Under the pieces are notes generated by a model that was not told where the DNA came from, searched no databases, and saw nothing but the letters and a program-made list of their open reading frames with translations. This document shows positions 63,005-64,000 of a stretch of DNA of 64,000 nucleotides, piece after piece. The DNA comes from Parasphingorhabdus sp. SCSIO 66989. GTDB lineage: Bacteria > Pseudomonadota > Alphaproteobacteria > Sphingomonadales > Sphingomonadaceae. Position numbers and translations under genes: made by a program. Each line of letters starts with the position of its first letter. Position 1 is the first letter of the stretch. Where the stretch lies: NCBI RefSeq assembly GCF_032852305.1, contig NZ_CP136594.1, positions 2,579,501-2,643,500 of the forward strand. Reading direction: 5' to 3'.

Positions 63005-63048
63005 TTCCATAGGCGGCTTTTGCAGCAGCGCCGAGATATTCTGATCTA

Positions 63049-63408
63049 TCAGAACAACAGTGTTTTAGGATCGGGCATTGGCTGCTGCTTCTGCGCCGCA
63101 AGAAGCGGTTTGACCGAACGCACGATGAACCAGACCAGGATCAGCGGGAACAGAAAGATGCCGATGATTACAAATGAGAGGATGAAAGCAACAATGCCAG
63201 CGATTGTGCCGATCACAAATGTATAGATATGATAGGTAAAATGGCTCTCTTCCCAACTTCCCGCAGCTTCACTTTTCCAGATAAAGGCGAGCACGACGCC
63301 GATTATGCTGGTTATGCCGGTAAGCAGTGATCCAAGATACAAAAGTGAAATGATGGTTGGCTGATTAAGATCAAAATCGCCGCCGCTCTTTGGTGTATTC
63401 TCTGACAT
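63049..63408 (-). CDS. DUF4870-like membrane protein
   Basis: This 119-residue protein has three or four membrane helices (IISLLYLGSLLTGITSIIGVVLAFIW, IYTFVIGTIAGIVAFILSFVIIGIFLFPLILVWFIV). The pattern LIYLGSLLT-like, IWKSE, and ESHFTYHIYTFVIG fits DUF4870/Tic20-like proteins of unknown role. It stands alone with its own terminator. Confidence 0.75.
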   Translation of the reverse strand: MSENTPKSGGDFDLNQPTIISLLYLGSLLTGITSIIGVVLAFIWKSEAAGSWEESHFTYHIYTFVIGTIAGIVAFILSFVIIGIFLFPLILVWFIVRSVKPLLAAQKQQPMPDPKTLLF

Positions 63409-63574
63409 ATTTTTCCCCGTACTAGGCTGTTTCAGACCATGTTGTCAGCCGCTATCCCTCTCACTGGAAGCAGATGCCAAGGCCTTTGTGGTTAAAGTAC
63501 AATGGGCCATTAGCAGGAGCGCAAAGTGTAAACCAGAGCAACGCTGTCCATTTTCCTTGCGAAAATGTAACTTT

Positions 63575-64000
63575 TTATCTGGCTGAGCGACCAGGGATGA
63601 TGGTCAATGCGATTCCACCGATAATCGCAAGACTGCCCGCTATCAGTCGCAGATCCAGCCCTTCCCCCAACAGCAACACACCGCCCAACGCGGCAATGGC
63701 GGGGACAGAGAGCTGTGCCGTCGCAGCCAATGTCACGCTGATCCGGGGCAGAACAGCATACCAGAGGATATAGCCCAGAGCCGAGGTCACGGCCCCTGAT
63801 GCTATGGCAAGCCAGAAACCATAGGGCTCTAATGTCCCGGCGTTCCCCACAAAGGGCAGCAACAGCAGCGCCAGCGGCACCGCGCCAAGAAAATTGCGCG
63901 CCGTTGCCAGTCGAGGATCATCAACAGAACGCCCGAGCCAGCTATAAGAACCCCAGGCCGCACCCGACAGCGCCATCATCAGCGTCGCACCCAATGGCGG
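63575..64000 (-). CDS. DMT-family (EamA) transporter, partial
   Basis: The frame runs off the right edge, leaving the C-terminal 141 residues with four to five membrane helices. The pattern GATLMMALSGAAWGSYSWLGR, LGYILWYAVLPRISVTLAATAQLSVP and LGGVLLLGEGLDLRLIAGSLAIIGGIAL is the second EamA repeat. It exports or imports small metabolites; the substrate is unknown. The 5' half lies outside the window. Confidence 0.88.
   Translation of the reverse strand, partial: PPLGATLMMALSGAAWGSYSWLGRSVDDPRLATARNFLGAVPLALLLLPFVGNAGTLEPYGFWLAIASGAVTSALGYILWYAVLPRISVTLAATAQLSVPAIAALGGVLLLGEGLDLRLIAGSLAIIGGIALTIIPGRSAR

Noticed and set aside
62940-63101. N-terminal extension of the M1 peptidase
   Set aside because: It runs through a terminator hairpin, and a lipoprotein signal with a good ribosome site starts at 62939.

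Overview
This 64 kb window is a chromosomal stretch from a Sphingomonadales alphaproteobacterium, in the range of Sphingopyxis, Sphingorhabdus or Parasphingorhabdus. That placement is inferred from the gene order argS-SPOR-nagZ-scpA-scpB-tatABC, a DUF1476 gene beside bolA and grxD, a Bpt-type leucyltransferase, a crtZ carotenoid hydroxylase, a TonB-dependent receptor, and GC-rich intergenic hairpins of a type common in sphingomonads. I see no rRNA, tRNA, prophage, insertion sequence or CRISPR array. Most of the window is dense core genome with short gaps and many 1 to 7 nt overlaps.

Layout. 1-5803: tamB (partial) and tamA, outer-membrane assembly. 5907-8600: bpt, a methyltransferase and an unknown exported protein. 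8823-12111: an accessory-looking islet with an exported FG-GAP beta-propeller protein and a two-gene AbiE-like nucleotidyltransferase/antitoxin cassette whose regulator has a nuclease-like N-terminus. 12197-16303: ilvA, a 3-hydroxyisobutyrate dehydrogenase-like gene and an exported amidohydrolase. 16628-18343: three tandem paralogues of a tiny exported membrane protein, each with its own terminator, then an entericidin-like lipoprotein. 18365-25544: tatCBA, scpB, scpA, nagZ, SPOR protein, argS and a lipoprotein, all on the minus strand. 25802-28260: ispH, thrB, rnhA. 28429-30879: a DUF1508 protein, an FAD oxidoreductase and an alpha/beta hydrolase. 30983-38146: a Tad pilus cluster (cpaA, cpaB, cpaC, cpaD, cpaE, tadB, tadC) with no cpaF ATPase in its usual slot.

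38213-45445: tyrosine/homogentisate catabolism (FAA hydrolase, VOC protein, hpd, then maiA) interleaved with a TonB receptor and a MarR regulator that are translationally coupled to maiA, plus a Popeye-like cyclic-nucleotide-binding membrane protein diverging from hpd. 45790-49836: two glycosyltransferases, an SDR and a mercuric-reductase-like flavoprotein. 50127-52615: an exported rhodanese, a radical SAM protein without an ATG at its apparent N-terminus, and a NUDIX protein. 52650-52965: a structured intergenic region with a 19-codon ORF over a hairpin. 52990-57529: grxD, bolA, DUF1476, a quinone oxidoreductase, leuD, a small membrane protein and leuC. 57652-64000: crtZ, an esterase-TPR protein, an AT-rich orphan membrane protein, an SPFH protein, an M1 aminopeptidase, a DUF4870-like protein and a partial DMT transporter.

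The most distinctive non-gene features are a family of nested inverted repeats scattered between genes, a helically phased operator-like array in front of the Tad cluster, a CRP-like palindrome in front of the Popeye-like gene, and a decamer shared by the hpd and maiA upstream regions. Functions come from motifs and family knowledge; no database search was possible.
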